Part shown: positions 11,901 to 23,400 of the stretch, one piece after another | Layout of the letters: every line of letters starts with the position of its first letter | How positions within the stretch are numbered: the stretch's first letter is position 1 | Source of the DNA: Symbiodinium natans | Lineage: Eukaryota; Sar; Dinophyceae; Suessiales; Symbiodiniaceae | NCBI GenBank assembly: GCA_905221605.1 | Contig: CAJNDS010002145.1 | Span: forward strand, 564,501 to 628,500 | Reading direction: 5' to 3' | Length of the DNA stretch: 64,000 nucleotides | Made by a program: the position numbers and the translations under genes | The notes under the pieces: model-generated | What the model saw: only the letters and a program-made list of their open reading frames with translations | The model's database searches: none | What the model was told of the DNA's origin: nothing

Positions 11901-14900
11901 TACTACAGACGCGACTTCCAAGCCATCTTCTTCGAGATCTTTCCGAACATGGCGTGCATGGTGGGCGACAATACCCCTAGACGCAGAACCCTAAAAAAGC
12001 TGAAACCGCATGTGCCGAACGAAGCGGCCGCGGAATGATGTGATGCCAGCAAGAGTATCGAGGTGTCATCATCATCCCACCTGCCTGTGACACCTTCAGA
12101 CAAAGACCCACACGCGAGCATGGAGTTGCGTAACAGAAGCACGCCACGAACATCACGAAGCATGTCCTGAGCAAACATCATCGTCGGTGCTGGTAAAGAG
12201 TAGCGGTCGTTCTCCGTTGTGATGACATCAACATCGAACAAGCTGAGAACCACCATGGCATCGGGACATTGAGAAAAAGGATCTTCACAACCCCTCAGGT
12301 GGCGGACGGCCTGTTCTTCTGTGTTCTCGTTTTCACAGGCACCGGCCTTGGCAATTCCTGGGTCAATTTTGCGCATTCGCAACACTTGCAGGCCCTAAGC
12401 TGCAGGCCCTAAGCCCGTGCGCTGAACCGCCCTTTACCACTGGCTTGTCTCATGCAAAAGCCGAGTAAAATGACAGCCCAAACCACTCAGATTTTTTGAC
12501 CTTCAGCCTTGCTTCACTCCCATCCCACCTCCAAGTTCGCAGGCGCATTGCAAGTGGTCGTTCTCTGGCGGGTCGCCCGGGAACGCAAGCTGTTGGAGTA
12601 CCTTTTGGACATCAGGCACGGGATGGTGTGGAATTTGGTGGAGTTTTGCGGCGTTGTGCTTCGCTTCGCTTTGCTTTGCAGGTCACTCCTGGAGTTGACC
12701 GTTGTCATCGTTGGCCTGTACTTCTGCCGACGGGCTTTGAATACAGAAGACTTCCGCTAAAATGTTCTGAAATTCATGTACGGGGCCGAAGTGAGCACAT
12801 GGAGCCCCTGCTTTCGAGAGTTTCGCTTTGTGAATAGGAATGCATGAGTTTTGCAACAAGGGGCCGGGGAGGGCTTCTTTGCTCCAGCTAGTTCTGACTC
12901 AGGCTACCAGTTCTATGCGGTCTTCCTGACCAAGGACCGATTTTTCTTAACCCCTTCATCCAAACTGACGCTCAAAGCACCACAGCTCGTTATCGGCCCA
13001 TTCTGATGAGAATCCCACGGGCACAGGCCTGCGCTTGGCTCCGCACGACTGAGCAGCATGCAGCAACTCACCAGGAGAAGACGACGGACATCGTCAGTCA
13101 GATTCGCGCCAAGGGTTGGGACATCAGCGACGCTGACCAAGCTGTGCCATGCTTTGCATGACATCCCTACAAAAAGCGTTTGAGAAAACGTGCACAGGCT
13201 GGTTCAAAGATTGATCTGCCACAAAGTTAATGCTATGCAGATTTCATTCATGGATTGTGGTGTGGCTTTTTCAGTCGCTCAGGCGCTGGAGGATCTGTTT
13301 GACATTGGCGGTGGGCCTAGTGTGTCAGTGTGCATTGGAAGGGCAGGTGTGAAAGCAGACGGGGAGACAAAGGCCTGACGTAGCTTGTGGACTCTGGAGA
13401 GAGCTATTCTGGTGGCAAATTTTCGAGGGCCAACACCCTCAGAAATCTTTCGGCGGCGCCAAGGTGACGATGCGGCGGGGGACATCCTCAGCCTCCGTCT
13501 GCTAGCCGCCAACTACACGCTGATCCTCACGCCCCCATAGCAGCAGAGAGAGGGTCCCAGACCATGCATTTGGATTTGCCGTCAGCAAAATATGAGAGGG
13601 GTATCTGGAGCGGGCCTTTTTGTATGATTCAAGTCTCATGGTCTGCCGATACCGTCTCACGCCCCACCTCTCCAGAGCCGAAGCCCAACTGAGTTTCCGC
13701 TTCTTTGCCAACTTCCGGGCGCAGCCACAGCTGGCCATTATCACGAAGACCCTGGGTGCGCTGATCGTGGTTCCTTGGCTGGTGAAGGTGTTTTTGCCGG
13801 AAGGGTTCGCTGCAAGCTGCCATTCAAACCTACGCATGTGCGGAGTTTCCAGGTCTCGAACGCAAGTGTAGCTGACAGCCGCACTGCGACACCAGGAGAT
13901 TATTCACTTCATAGTTGTCTTCATTCCGGCCTTCTTGATCTATGTGCTCGAGCCCCAGTCGCTGCTGACATCCTGCTCTTGCCCCGTCCGTGCCTGACCC
14001 TCCGTGCCGTTTCCGCTTCTGAGGACCAGTGCCACTTTGCTGTTCGGGCGCAACATCGAGGACCCATTTCCATGGATGTTGCGGGTACAGAGAACATAGC
14101 GCACAGTGCCCACTCTAGTGGAATAGAGTGTGCCCTAGAAACAGTCCTAACGCCGATCCCAGCCCGTGGCATTGATGTTGTTACAAAGCGGATGCAATGA
14201 GTGGCTGGTTCTGCTCTTCGACGGAAAGCTTCAGACTGCACATGGCTTGCGCATGCCTGGGCTTCTACACTTTAGGCCTCTCGTCCAGCCTTGACTGCTG
14301 CAGCCCTCGGTGGCCTCCATGACCCCCCAAGCAACCGCACAGGACGTGTGCACGTTCCAGGGCTCACTGGGCGCGCTGGCAGCATGGGCTTGGGGAGGGT
14401 TTTAGTTTCAGACCTCGGAAGGTGCTCAGAGAGGGCATTGGCCGCTTTGTAGAACCTTGATGTCGCAGACTATTCTCTCGCTGAAATCTAGGACTTCGGA
14501 CCGAAAGCACGCTACATCCCAAGCCCAGGTTACATCTTCCGCATGGCCCAGGAGGGTGAGTTTGACTGGGAGAGCATGCAGGCTGGTCACCAGTGAGCTC
14601 ATGCACCATCTCCGGAATCATGCCAACTACACGAACGGGTCTAGCCCATTCAGCATCTTATGCACCCTTCAGCTGGCAGTTTGGTTTCACCGCAGTTTGC
14701 AACAAGAGGCAGCAAGCTCAATGGCCCAAACCGCAAACCGAAACCTGTGATTGAGGAAGAGAACTACTGGTCTTCCGCCATCTGGGTGTGGTCCTTCGTG
14801 GTGCCTTGGCATACATTGACCCTGTGCCCTAGGGCTATATCGCACGCGGAGGAGGGTGGTGTGCAAAACAAGTTCTTGGCCACGTTCTCGGCTCATCTAC

Positions 14901-17145
14901 ATGACTGCAGCAGGTTTGCAGGCAGAGCAGTTTTGTTAAAGGTTGCAAGATGGGGAGCGGCTTTGCCCTCTGATAGTATAGGTGTTTGTCAACATGCTGC
15001 TGATCAACCTGCTGATCGCCATCATCTTGGACACCTACAAGGACCGAGCATTAAACTCTCTAATCCATGCCATGCGCCTTGCAGAGGGCATTGATATCAT
15101 GGACCGTGATGGACCTGTCCGACGATGTGAACGCATGTCAGTATCAACCCACTGGCGAACGAGCTGACACGTATGACTCCCGTATGACTGCATGACTCTC
15201 TCACTCAACAGCTTCTCGCAGACCCATGCAGACCCTGCCAAGGTGAAAGTTCTGCATGTATAAACCCTGTTCCCAATGTGGCTGAGACAGACCGAGACAC
15301 AATGCAAAAACTCCGTGCTGTACCCCAAAACTCATAAGGCACTGCTTCCTAGCTGAGTCCGGAGCTACAAACCTGAACTTGACCTGCACAGTTTCAGTCT
15401 TCTCTCGATTTCTCTCCATGTCCAGCTCGCTTCTAGTCGTTTCAGGTGCCACGGTCGAGCTACCTCAGCATGTGCCCACCTCAAGCATCCGGACTTGCCC
15501 CAAACCTGAACAACACCCTAACGTCGCATAACGTCACTACAGCTGCCTGCAGCTTTCTGCCAGTTCGAGGCAAGACAAGCTGAGAGATCAGCCGAGCTTA
15601 AGCCGGGTTGTTTGCTTGCTTCCTGCATCCGCACTTGGAGCTTTTGCGCTGCCCTACGTATCCGAAACCAGTAGGCCCAACCAAAGCAAGGGTACAGAGG
15701 TCTACGGGAGCACGCCCGAAATTGCGCCCTTCCTGGCAGGAAGTACAGCGCAAACAGGATTCCAAGGAGGCGGTGCCGTGCCCAGCTGGGGCTTTCAGCC
15801 TTATCTCACTCTTTGGGGCTGAGGCAGCTTTTGTAAGGAGGGGGTGGGGGTTGGAGGATAGTTGTTGCGGCTCTTGATCTCCCAACACATGTTCTCAGCA
15901 CCTCTGAGCCTGTGTGAATGTGATTGAGGTCTGGAACACCCTGTACCAGTTCTGGAACCGCCTGATCTCCATGAGGACCATTTGATCTGTAACTTCCCGG
16001 CAACAGTCTCGTGCAGACAAAGCTTCCATGAGTGCGGTGGAGGAAGTGGGTCAATGAGCAGGCCATCGTGAGGACCGGGTTGCAGTCATGGTTCTGGCCT
16101 GCGCGGGCATTAGCTCTGCAAAACGTGGGACTCCCGTCGTAGCTCGCTGTCTTCCCCCAGAAGGCGGAAGACCGGTAAGGGGGAACGTTGCATGGGCATG
16201 TACCGAAGGCTCATAATACGTTAAGTCTTTGTGCCTCTGGCATAATTTTCCATGTGTGGACCACGAGGCTTAGAGCCCTTAGAGCCCGAAATGCGGGGGT
16301 TCAGGGGGCCTTTTCGGAGGGGATAATCGGGAACTCGCTCCTCGGAGGGAACCGTCACCCCCCCTTAGCCCAAAACTCAGTCTTAAGATGCAAGAACCTT
16401 AAATTCGGGAGGAAGTGCAGCGAGCCTTTCCACCCCGACCTCCTTGAGCCGGATTACCTGAAGGCAGGTTTGGAAGCTTCAGGCTTAGGGTCGTTGTTTC
16501 AGCAAGGACTTCCTGCGAGCCCTCCACACAAGGCTGCAAGCCCTCCACGGCCCTGAATTTACCACAGTGCCCTGAATCCGTATTGCAACATAGCAGCCAT
16601 ATCATAATACGCGCTGAAGTTCAGGAGTGCTTTCCAAACATGCCGGAGTACCAGCTCGGCCTGCTCTTTTCGGACACTGCGAAGCAGATGGAGATCCAAT
16701 CCGACAAAGACATCAACACAGAGCGCCCTGCCTTGGAGCCGGCCCTAAACCCCAAACACCCTAAACCCTAAACCCTGCAGGGTGGTCTGGAGGTTTACTG
16801 GGGTTCAGGAAGTCTCGGGTGGGTTTCAGGTCGAATGGGAAGATGTTGCTCCTCCAACAGGGCTCCAAAAGCTCCCCCAACAGACTCCCAAGATCCCCAG
16901 CTCCTATTGAAAACTCAGCTGAAGGCCTCAGTTTGGGTCGATTCAACCCTGCTTGAGTCATGCCCGGAGACTGTCCCAGGAAGCTGGTGAAGATGGCTGG
17001 CTCGCTGATGATGTCTGTTGGGGGTGTGAACAAGTCCTTGAAGACGATCATGGAAGAAGAGTCCAAGGACTCGCTGCACTCTTGGCTGCAGAAGATGAGC
17101 ACGCTTCACACAGCCCAAGCAGCAACAGACAAGCTCGTACAGTAA
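5908..17145 (+). CDS. Polycystin/voltage-gated-type cation channel gene, many short exons
   Basis: A series of + strand exon-like blocks reads in the order of a six-transmembrane cation channel of the polycystin (PKD2)/TRP-like superfamily, an ion channel in the plasma or ciliary membrane. In order: a membrane segment (5980-6079), DVYMIESELRGQMDDIFG (about 6908-6956), a Trp-rich extracellular-type block (7480-7603), MHVFRPFVKANVRG (10759-10866), YFRNRVWLDKDCIC (about 11190-11285), RRDFQAIFFEIFPNMA (about 11900-11953), a hydrophobic S2/S3-like block (about 12545-12720), the S4-S5 linker and S5 (13620-13945), LLFGRNIED near the pore (about 14032-14085), YWSSAIWVWSF (about 14765-14800), S6 (14982-15050), and a cytoplasmic tail (15915-17145). 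Family hallmarks are NFRAQPQLAIITKTL and FVNMLLINLLIAIILD. Introns range from about 0.1 to 1 kb or more and carry simple repeats. Selectivity cannot be inferred. Exons are missing or unsure, and it may extend to about 18.7 kb. Confidence 0.6.
5980..6079 (+). CDS. Channel exon: first membrane segment
   Basis: The frame reads a basic stretch, MKIVARRQREKLMG, then a hydrophobic helix, CLMLPLAFVYFVLLLAG. A basic run before a single helix fits the N-terminal end of S1 in polycystin-like channels. Exon ends are approximate; the open frame spans 5908-6102. Confidence 0.45.
7480..7603 (+). CDS. Channel exon: extracellular-domain-like block
   Basis: Reads DYCMWAALGWSKDMYGRP then a segment ending WGDWGRVLRYNQIQG. 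A W-rich segment followed by 'R.RQ.RV'-like residues is found between S1 and S2 of polycystins. Assignment rests on position and weak similarity. Confidence 0.4.
11041..11141. repeat. (CT)n microsatellite
   Basis: About 100 bp of CTCTCT with occasional GT and CCCC interruptions, probably inside an intron of the channel gene. A polypyrimidine tract of this size lies less than 100 bp before an exon-like block. Confidence 0.9.
11443..11468. repeat. G homopolymer tract
   Basis: A run of G interrupted by a single T in the channel gene intron region. Confidence 0.9.
12540..12760 (+). CDS. Channel exon(s): hydrophobic S2/S3-like block
   Basis: Open frame 12509-12760 contains RERKLLEYLLDIRHGM then VWNLVEFCGVVLRFALL. 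A basic/acidic linker leading into a hydrophobic helix with WN.VE resembles the S2-S3 loop and S3 of this channel superfamily. Parts of the open frame may be intron. Confidence 0.45.
13620..13945 (+). CDS. Channel exons: S4-S5 linker and S5, with 123-bp intron
   Basis: The first exon ends at 13755 and contains FRFFANFRAQPQLAIITKTL, the basic amphipathic linker typical of polycystin-type channels. A GT donor at 13756 and an AG at 13877-13878 remove 123 bp and join it in frame to ALRHQEIIHFIVVF then IPAFLIYV, a clear S5 helix. Continuity of the motif across the junction supports the splice. Confidence 0.65.
14982..15100 (+). CDS. Channel exon: S6 helix
   Basis: A TATAG acceptor at 14977-14981 precedes the frame VFVNMLLINLLIAIILD followed by TYKDRA. 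This is the classical S6 of polycystin/voltage-gated cation channels, with the Asn early in the helix and the acidic residue after it. The 3' boundary is unclear. Confidence 0.7.
15915..17145 (+). CDS. Channel C-terminal tail exons
   Basis: Three blocks after S6. About 15917-15975 reads VIEVWNTLYQFWNRLISM. About 16612-16722 reads VQECFPNMPEYQLGLLF followed by SDTAKQMEIQSDKD. 16960-17145 contains KLVKMAGSLMMSVGGVNKSL and an acidic-basic helical stretch ending TDKLVQ. They look like a cytoplasmic regulatory or coiled-coil tail. Assignment to the same gene is inferred from strand, order and spacing. Confidence 0.4.
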
Positions 17146-17326
17146 CACCAGAACTTCGCTTGTAATTCGGCTTGCATGCTTGCTTGCATCTCCTTTTCTT
17201 TTTGCTGTCTGTGTCTCTTCTTTGCATACATGCCGGGGGGGTTGTAAATTCGTGCTTGCTTGTGTAATTTTAACGCTACGCGACCCGCCTCGGTCTGAGT
17301 CTGCAACGAGGCAACCCAAACCAGAG

Positions 17327-17432
17327 AGGGGTGGGGGGTGGGGGGGGGGGGGGGGGGTGGGGGGTGGGGGGGGGGGTGGGGGGGGGGGGGGGGGGGGTTG
17401 GGGGGGGGGGGGTGGGGGGGGTGGGGGGGGCT
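17327..17432. repeat. G-rich tract, G-quadruplex-prone
   Basis: About 105 bp of almost pure G on the + strand broken by single Ts, just after the last well-supported channel exon. It contains many runs of four or more G. The open frames through it encode only poly-Gly with Trp or Val and are not counted as genes. Confidence 0.9.
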
Positions 17433-20400
17433 TTGTGCTACCCAGACACCTACGGCCCGAGCTCGGCGGATTTTTCCTCTGTGTCGCTGGTCAATATTCT
17501 TGCTTTTTCCCTTGCAACTCTTCTGGCGTAGGTTTTGCTTGTGTGGTCATTGCTTCGGTTGCGCCCTTGGTAGTTTCACGTGTCTCTCATGCTTGGACGG
17601 GGCGATGGGTGTGTTGGTCAGGGAGAGCACTATTGCAGCAAGCGTCGGATTCCAGCTTTTCTCATGTTTTTCGCAAGTGGGCGGCTACTGTATCGGCCGG
17701 AATGTAACACTGGCCGGAGAACCTCGAAGCAGTACGACCTAAGCTTTGACGAGCTTCTGAGTTGAACATTTCCGGGAACTGTCAGCCCGAAGCCTTGCAA
17801 AAAACCCTAACCGAGGCAGAGTTGGGTGGTTGGCAAGCCGCTCCCCAGCGCCCTGAGTGCACGGAAGTCTTTCTGGAGGGTTCTGCGGGGCGGAATCGGG
17901 TTAAGTAGGTTCAGGAAGGTGGGGCTGGGGATATTTAAGGGGGATCGTGCTTCGGGACTCTGTTCGGACTGGAGATGTGGAGCCTAACCCCTAAGACCCA
18001 TTCTTTTCGATGCACTGAAAGGTTCCGTGTCAGAAGATTCTACAATCTACAACCAAATTGCATTTTTTCATGGGGGCCCGATTTAGAACAACCCGAATTA
18101 ATGTAGCCGCATGAGCCTTGCGAAATTGCAGGGCCAAGCTGGGAGTTCAGGGACGGGATCCAGGTGGCAGCGAGTCGGAGTTCCCGGTCCAGCACAAGGG
18201 GAACAAGCCGCCCAGGCTGGGGGGGTTGGGATTCTGGGTCTTTGGCGTCCAGGTTGCATCAGATCCCTTCACTTCCACAAATGAAAGTTGTGACATGAGT
18301 CAACACCGCACCCATGGCCAGGATCTTCGATCCCACAAAGGTGGAGGAGCGGAGTTGGAAACCAGGGGTTGGGCAATAGAAGCGTCGTCCAAAATGTATC
18401 CAGGCACAGGCCCAGGGAAGACTTGTGAGAAGACTGTGGGAGGAGGTTCAAGAGGTCGACGACGACGACATCGGGTGCCTTTTCTGTTCCAGCCATTGGA
18501 GACGGCTGTTGGTTGGCCAAGTGAGTCCCTTCTTCACCGGTACGTCAGAATGTTTGCACAATCCCCAGACCCTAAACCCTAAAACCTGAATGTTGCCAGA
18601 CGACGACAGCTCAGGCTGGGTCCAGACCCCGTCGAGGCTACCAATGAGCCAGCAGTGGAGGATGAAGCGGCTGCCCCCGCTGCTGGATCTGCACGAAGAA
18701 GGTTCAAGCTATTTTCTTAGATGTAGGGCAAATGTAGAGTTTGGACCATAGTGTTTTTCTTGGTAGTCGGCGTTTCAAGACACACCACAGAAACACGCAG
18801 ACACGGACACGCAGTCACGCAGCCTGTCTGAGATGATGAGGGCGATCCGTGGGCGATCCATGACCCCCACATCACAAGCTGAGTGCATGTGACATCCCAA
18901 GGTCGAAGAGGAGTGGAAGCCTGTGTGGTTGCGCGAGGTTGACTCCATGCTCAAGGCCTTCCTGCATCACGATTGACAACTTCTTACGGGTTCTTGTGTT
19001 CGACGTGGCCGGCTTATGCCGGCTTGCTCACTCGCTTGCACGCTTGCCTACTTGCTGTCTGGCTGCTCGTGTTGTTCTTGTACTGTCGCTGAGAGCCCAG
19101 CCCAGATTCATGAATCATGTACTCAAGCCCTGAACGCCGCCGTGCGAAACTCCCGGAACCGGTCGCAGGGTGAGGTTTGAGTATAGTGCAACCACATTAA
19201 AGCTATTTAAACGACCGGGCTTGTAGAACAATAATGAAGGACAGCTACTGGGACAACCGATGGCCCACTGCGTTTTGTTAGGGGAGGGGGGGCTTGGACG
19301 TATCTCGCAACACAGTCCCTCACAATTGCAGAGCTCCGGAGGACATGTTGTAAGCTGTAGTTTCATTGGTTCAGTATATATTGCAGCACCAAATACGTAC
19401 ACATGAATTACAGAATTAAAGCTTTGTAACGTATTGAATTGGGATATTTCAAAGCAAAAAACAAGCCAAAAAGAGCCAAACACAGAACAATCTGGATCTC
19501 TTGGATATGAAGGATCATGGGCCATTTCACAGAGGTGCACATGTTTGATTTGTTTTTGATTCTTGACTTGGGCATCATTGTGCTTGTGTTGGTCCGATTT
19601 CTGTTGATAAGTGTTTTATCATCCAGCCACTGTGTTTAGTGAAAACCCCCACCACGTAGCGGCTGAGTGTTCCGCCACCCATTCATCTCTAGCTGTTCCA
19701 AATATTGTCATTCTTGCCACCTTCCCTCTTCTTTGTGGTGTTGTTGTGCTTGCATGCGCCGCTCGACGTTCCAGTATTGTCAAAAGCGCATGCACGTGCA
19801 TGTGGCCAAAGCACCCTGCAAACTAGAACAACTTGCATTGTGCTTCCGCAAAGTCGACTCAACATCTTCGAACTTCTTGCTCTGCCTCATGTTGACACGA
19901 GTAGGCAAAAGCACGAGGCAACCCATGAGACTAGGTCGGAAACGAAATGTCTGGGCTGCATCTCTGTGCACGTACATGTTGAGAAGCTTGGATGTGGCGG
20001 CGAGGCACAGCGTAGCTGGCTTCTGAACGCGAACTGGCACCTGGAGCAGTCCCTTGCGCGTGTTGGGGTTCAGGGCTTCCGCATCGCAGCCTGCTGCACT
20101 CGGGAGTCCTGGAATCGTTGCCGGAAAGGCCTACTAAGCGTGGCAGCGTGCACGACCGGTAGATTTGAGGACTCGTGGACTCCACACTTGCTTTCAAGAT
20201 CCGAAGTCTGCCCAGCGACCCCAGTTGCGAATCCTAGGCTGCAGGCCGTGCTGAAGCAGCGGCTCCTTGGCCAGGGATGGGAGATGGTACGAGATGGTGC
20301 GTGCATGCAATCAGGGTGGTCATGGTGGCATGCATGCGTTTCGCGGTTCGCTGCTTGGGATGTGGTCAAGGGTGGGGCAGAGAAACGAGGGATTGTGGTT

Positions 20401-23400
20401 CACCGCGCTCCCCGATTCGTAGTCCCCGCAGACAAAGCGCACAGCCAAGGCTCAGAAAGATAAAGTGATCTGGATATTTAGACCTGCAGACGGGCCACTG
20501 GTCTGCATTCAAGTGTCTACTTTCTTTCTGGTGCACGGTCTTCCGCCTCTTGTCCGCTGGTCCTTAGTTCCCTAGACACTGTGGGCACTTTCTGGTCTGG
20601 TCACTCGAGGATGTAGAGGGCATCCTTCACTGCATCTGTTTGCATCAGGCATGCCTGCACCTTGCACCGAGGTCCACTTTTGATTCCGTCCTGCTAAGCA
20701 AAATGGCTGTAGACCGGCTTGCCAGCACAATGCACCATCAGGGAGCACTTGCTCTTGTACCAGGTCGGTGCTGAGTATTCATGGATTCAAGTGGAGTTTG
20801 CTGGCCAGCCGTTTTTGCCCCAGTTCCACTGTACTTGCCTTCGCCGAGAGCTCCCAGCAGGTGTTTCTTTGGTTTCGTGTTAGTGCCTCTTAAGGACTCT
20901 AAAGTGTCACCTTTGGGTAAGTTTGCCTTGGGTTCAATTTAAGAAAGAAGACTCTGGGAGATCCGCGTGATGGCTTGCACACTACGTGTCAAAATTTACG
21001 AATGTGGCATACTCAAAGAAAAGTATGCCTTGCCCTCTCGGCAAGGAGCCTTGAGGCTTTTCACCCTGGTTGCTGAAGGCACCTGCACATGGTTTGTGAG
21101 GACTAGGCATGCAGAGATCCGAAGGTTTTGCTTATTCGATACGTTGCATAACCAGCAACACCCGCGTCCATGCGAATGCTATCAAGATACCGAGCTTACT
21201 CCTGTAAGGTTCGTTCTGGCGGGCACAGCCATGCTGGTTGACATGGGTTGACTGCTCCGCTGCTGCTCCGCTTCCCTTCTGATTTGTCAGAAGAAGCTGC
21301 GCGGGATACCGGATGTGGAATCGATGCCCCTCCTTGTTGAGAGCGGGATGCAAGTCTGAGCCCCCGAGAGAGGGAGAGAGACAGAGAGTTCCCCCACAAA
21401 CCCGTTCCAATGCTGCTCTTTGCAACGTCTGAACTGCATCCTGTCCAATCCCTCCTGCACGGTAGGATGAGCTTACGACAGCTGCCTGACATGACGATAT
21501 TTGAGACTGCTTCGTGCGAATCCTACCAAGCTCACGTGTTCACCAGCACTGAAAAATCAGCGCTGAGCCGACTGGTTGGCGGAATCGTCTGGATGCCTCG
21601 GACTGAGCTCAACCTTTCAAGTAATTCAGCTCAAGATCACAGACCTGTGACACTGGCTCCGACGTCCATACACGGTGCTTACAGCTGGACGTGCAACCTT
21701 TGTATGCGTACAAGTCTAAGTATATGTTATATGGTCAATACATATGTGGGTGTCATTACTCTGCCTCACGAGCGACCGGCTCAGGAGGCACGAGACAAGC
21801 AGAATTCTGTTTTGAGTTGCTCCAGTCAGTCCGAGTCTCCAATGCCTGCCCAGCGTCGGCGCCGAAGATCTCGCCTTGCTCACTGTGGTAATGTCTCACA
21901 GTTGCACAGCCTCAACATGCCTCAACACTCCGATGCGGAATGCTCCTAAGAGCAACATGTGAGACCTGCCGAGCATTGCCGAGCTTAGATGGAAGATGGT
22001 CCCTTTGCTAGCCTTTGGCCGGATACGGGAGCCCACCCCATCTAAGCTTGAAGCCGGTTGTTCCCAACTCAGCCGGGCTAGCAGCCACAGCTCAGCGGTT
22101 TTGGAGCAGACGAAAAGGGTCACAGAGACTGGCGGCTGGAATCGGGAGCCACTGAGATGATGAGCTTCTACACACGCATCACGGACTTCTCCTGCAACTC
22201 TGGCTGTAAACAGACGAGCTGTAGCATGTTGTAGCTAGGCTATCTTCCACCTGCCTACTACCGCACGAATTCACAATGCCCCAGCTTGATTACACTTGGG
22301 CTGTGCCACCGGCACAAAGGAACCGTTGCTTGAGCATCTCAAGGCCTAACCCCATGAGAAGCCCCAACCCATCAAGACTCTTAACCCCAGGCCCCTTGCC
22401 AAAACCTTCGCCCTGAAACCTGAGAGCCATGTCACTTGCCTGTGGGCCAGAGCAGTTCGCGGTGCTGCCGACCTTGGCCGTTTCGGGGGCGGTGGTAGTG
22501 GCCACCGTGGCTTACCGAACCTTGACGGCAGCCGACTATCACCATACAATACCACATACTTGGATGTAGTGTCTTTCTAGCACAGCTTGCACATGGGTCG
22601 TGGAGATCTTTTGGGAAGCTGTGAAGTTCTTCCAAGCTCATGAGTGTCGCTGGTTTCTTTGATGTTGGAGGCCCATGTGTGGGTCATTTTAGAACTAATA
22701 AAAGACACCCCATATATAAGATCACCAATAAGAAGAAGGAACCGTATATACATTCACCAATAATTCAAAACCTTGTGTCATGTTACTACCTCCAGCGCGT
22801 TCTCTTCAGTGTTTTTCCTTGGATGCATATGTTAGTCCGGAACTTGCCAGACCAACTGGAAAGCGGTGTAGCCTTTCCATGAGCGACCTCGCAATCATAG
22901 CAACCATCATCAGGACCGACTGAATCAGTCAAGCAAAAATCAGCAACCAATCATCGGCATCAGTAGCAGCAGCCCTTTTGAAACCGAACTGGAACACCTG
23001 TGCACAGTTCAAAATGCCATCTGCCGTGCATTGCCTGACCCGACAACCTAAGCTCGAAGTCATCCTGAGCCTTTCAAGCCCGGGGAGCGCCCCGAAAACC
23101 CTTAAAAGGCTTATGAGGCGTTTGGGGTCTAGGGTTTCGGGTTTCGGGTTTAAGGTTTAGGGTTTAGTGTGGGTGCAAAGAGGCACCTCCATCGCTTCCC
23201 GTGGGGGCCGCGAGCGCGAGTGGCGCAAGCGTCGGGCGGGCGAGCTCCTGGGTGAGGCGTCGGCTTCTTGCTGATTACGGTACCAGAAAGTACCACGAAT
23301 ATTGCAGATGTTTTTACAAAAAAAACGCATAAAGGGTTATACGACATATACAAGTAGTTCTGGCGAACCTGGCGGAGGAGACAAATGCCGTCGAACCCAA

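Noticed and set aside
17180-17742. Frames of 130-175 residues through the G-rich tract
   Set aside because: Mostly poly-Gly from the G run, without a recognisable domain.
19705-20463. 252-residue + frame
   Set aside because: No domain, mixed composition and competing open frames on the other strand; not enough support.
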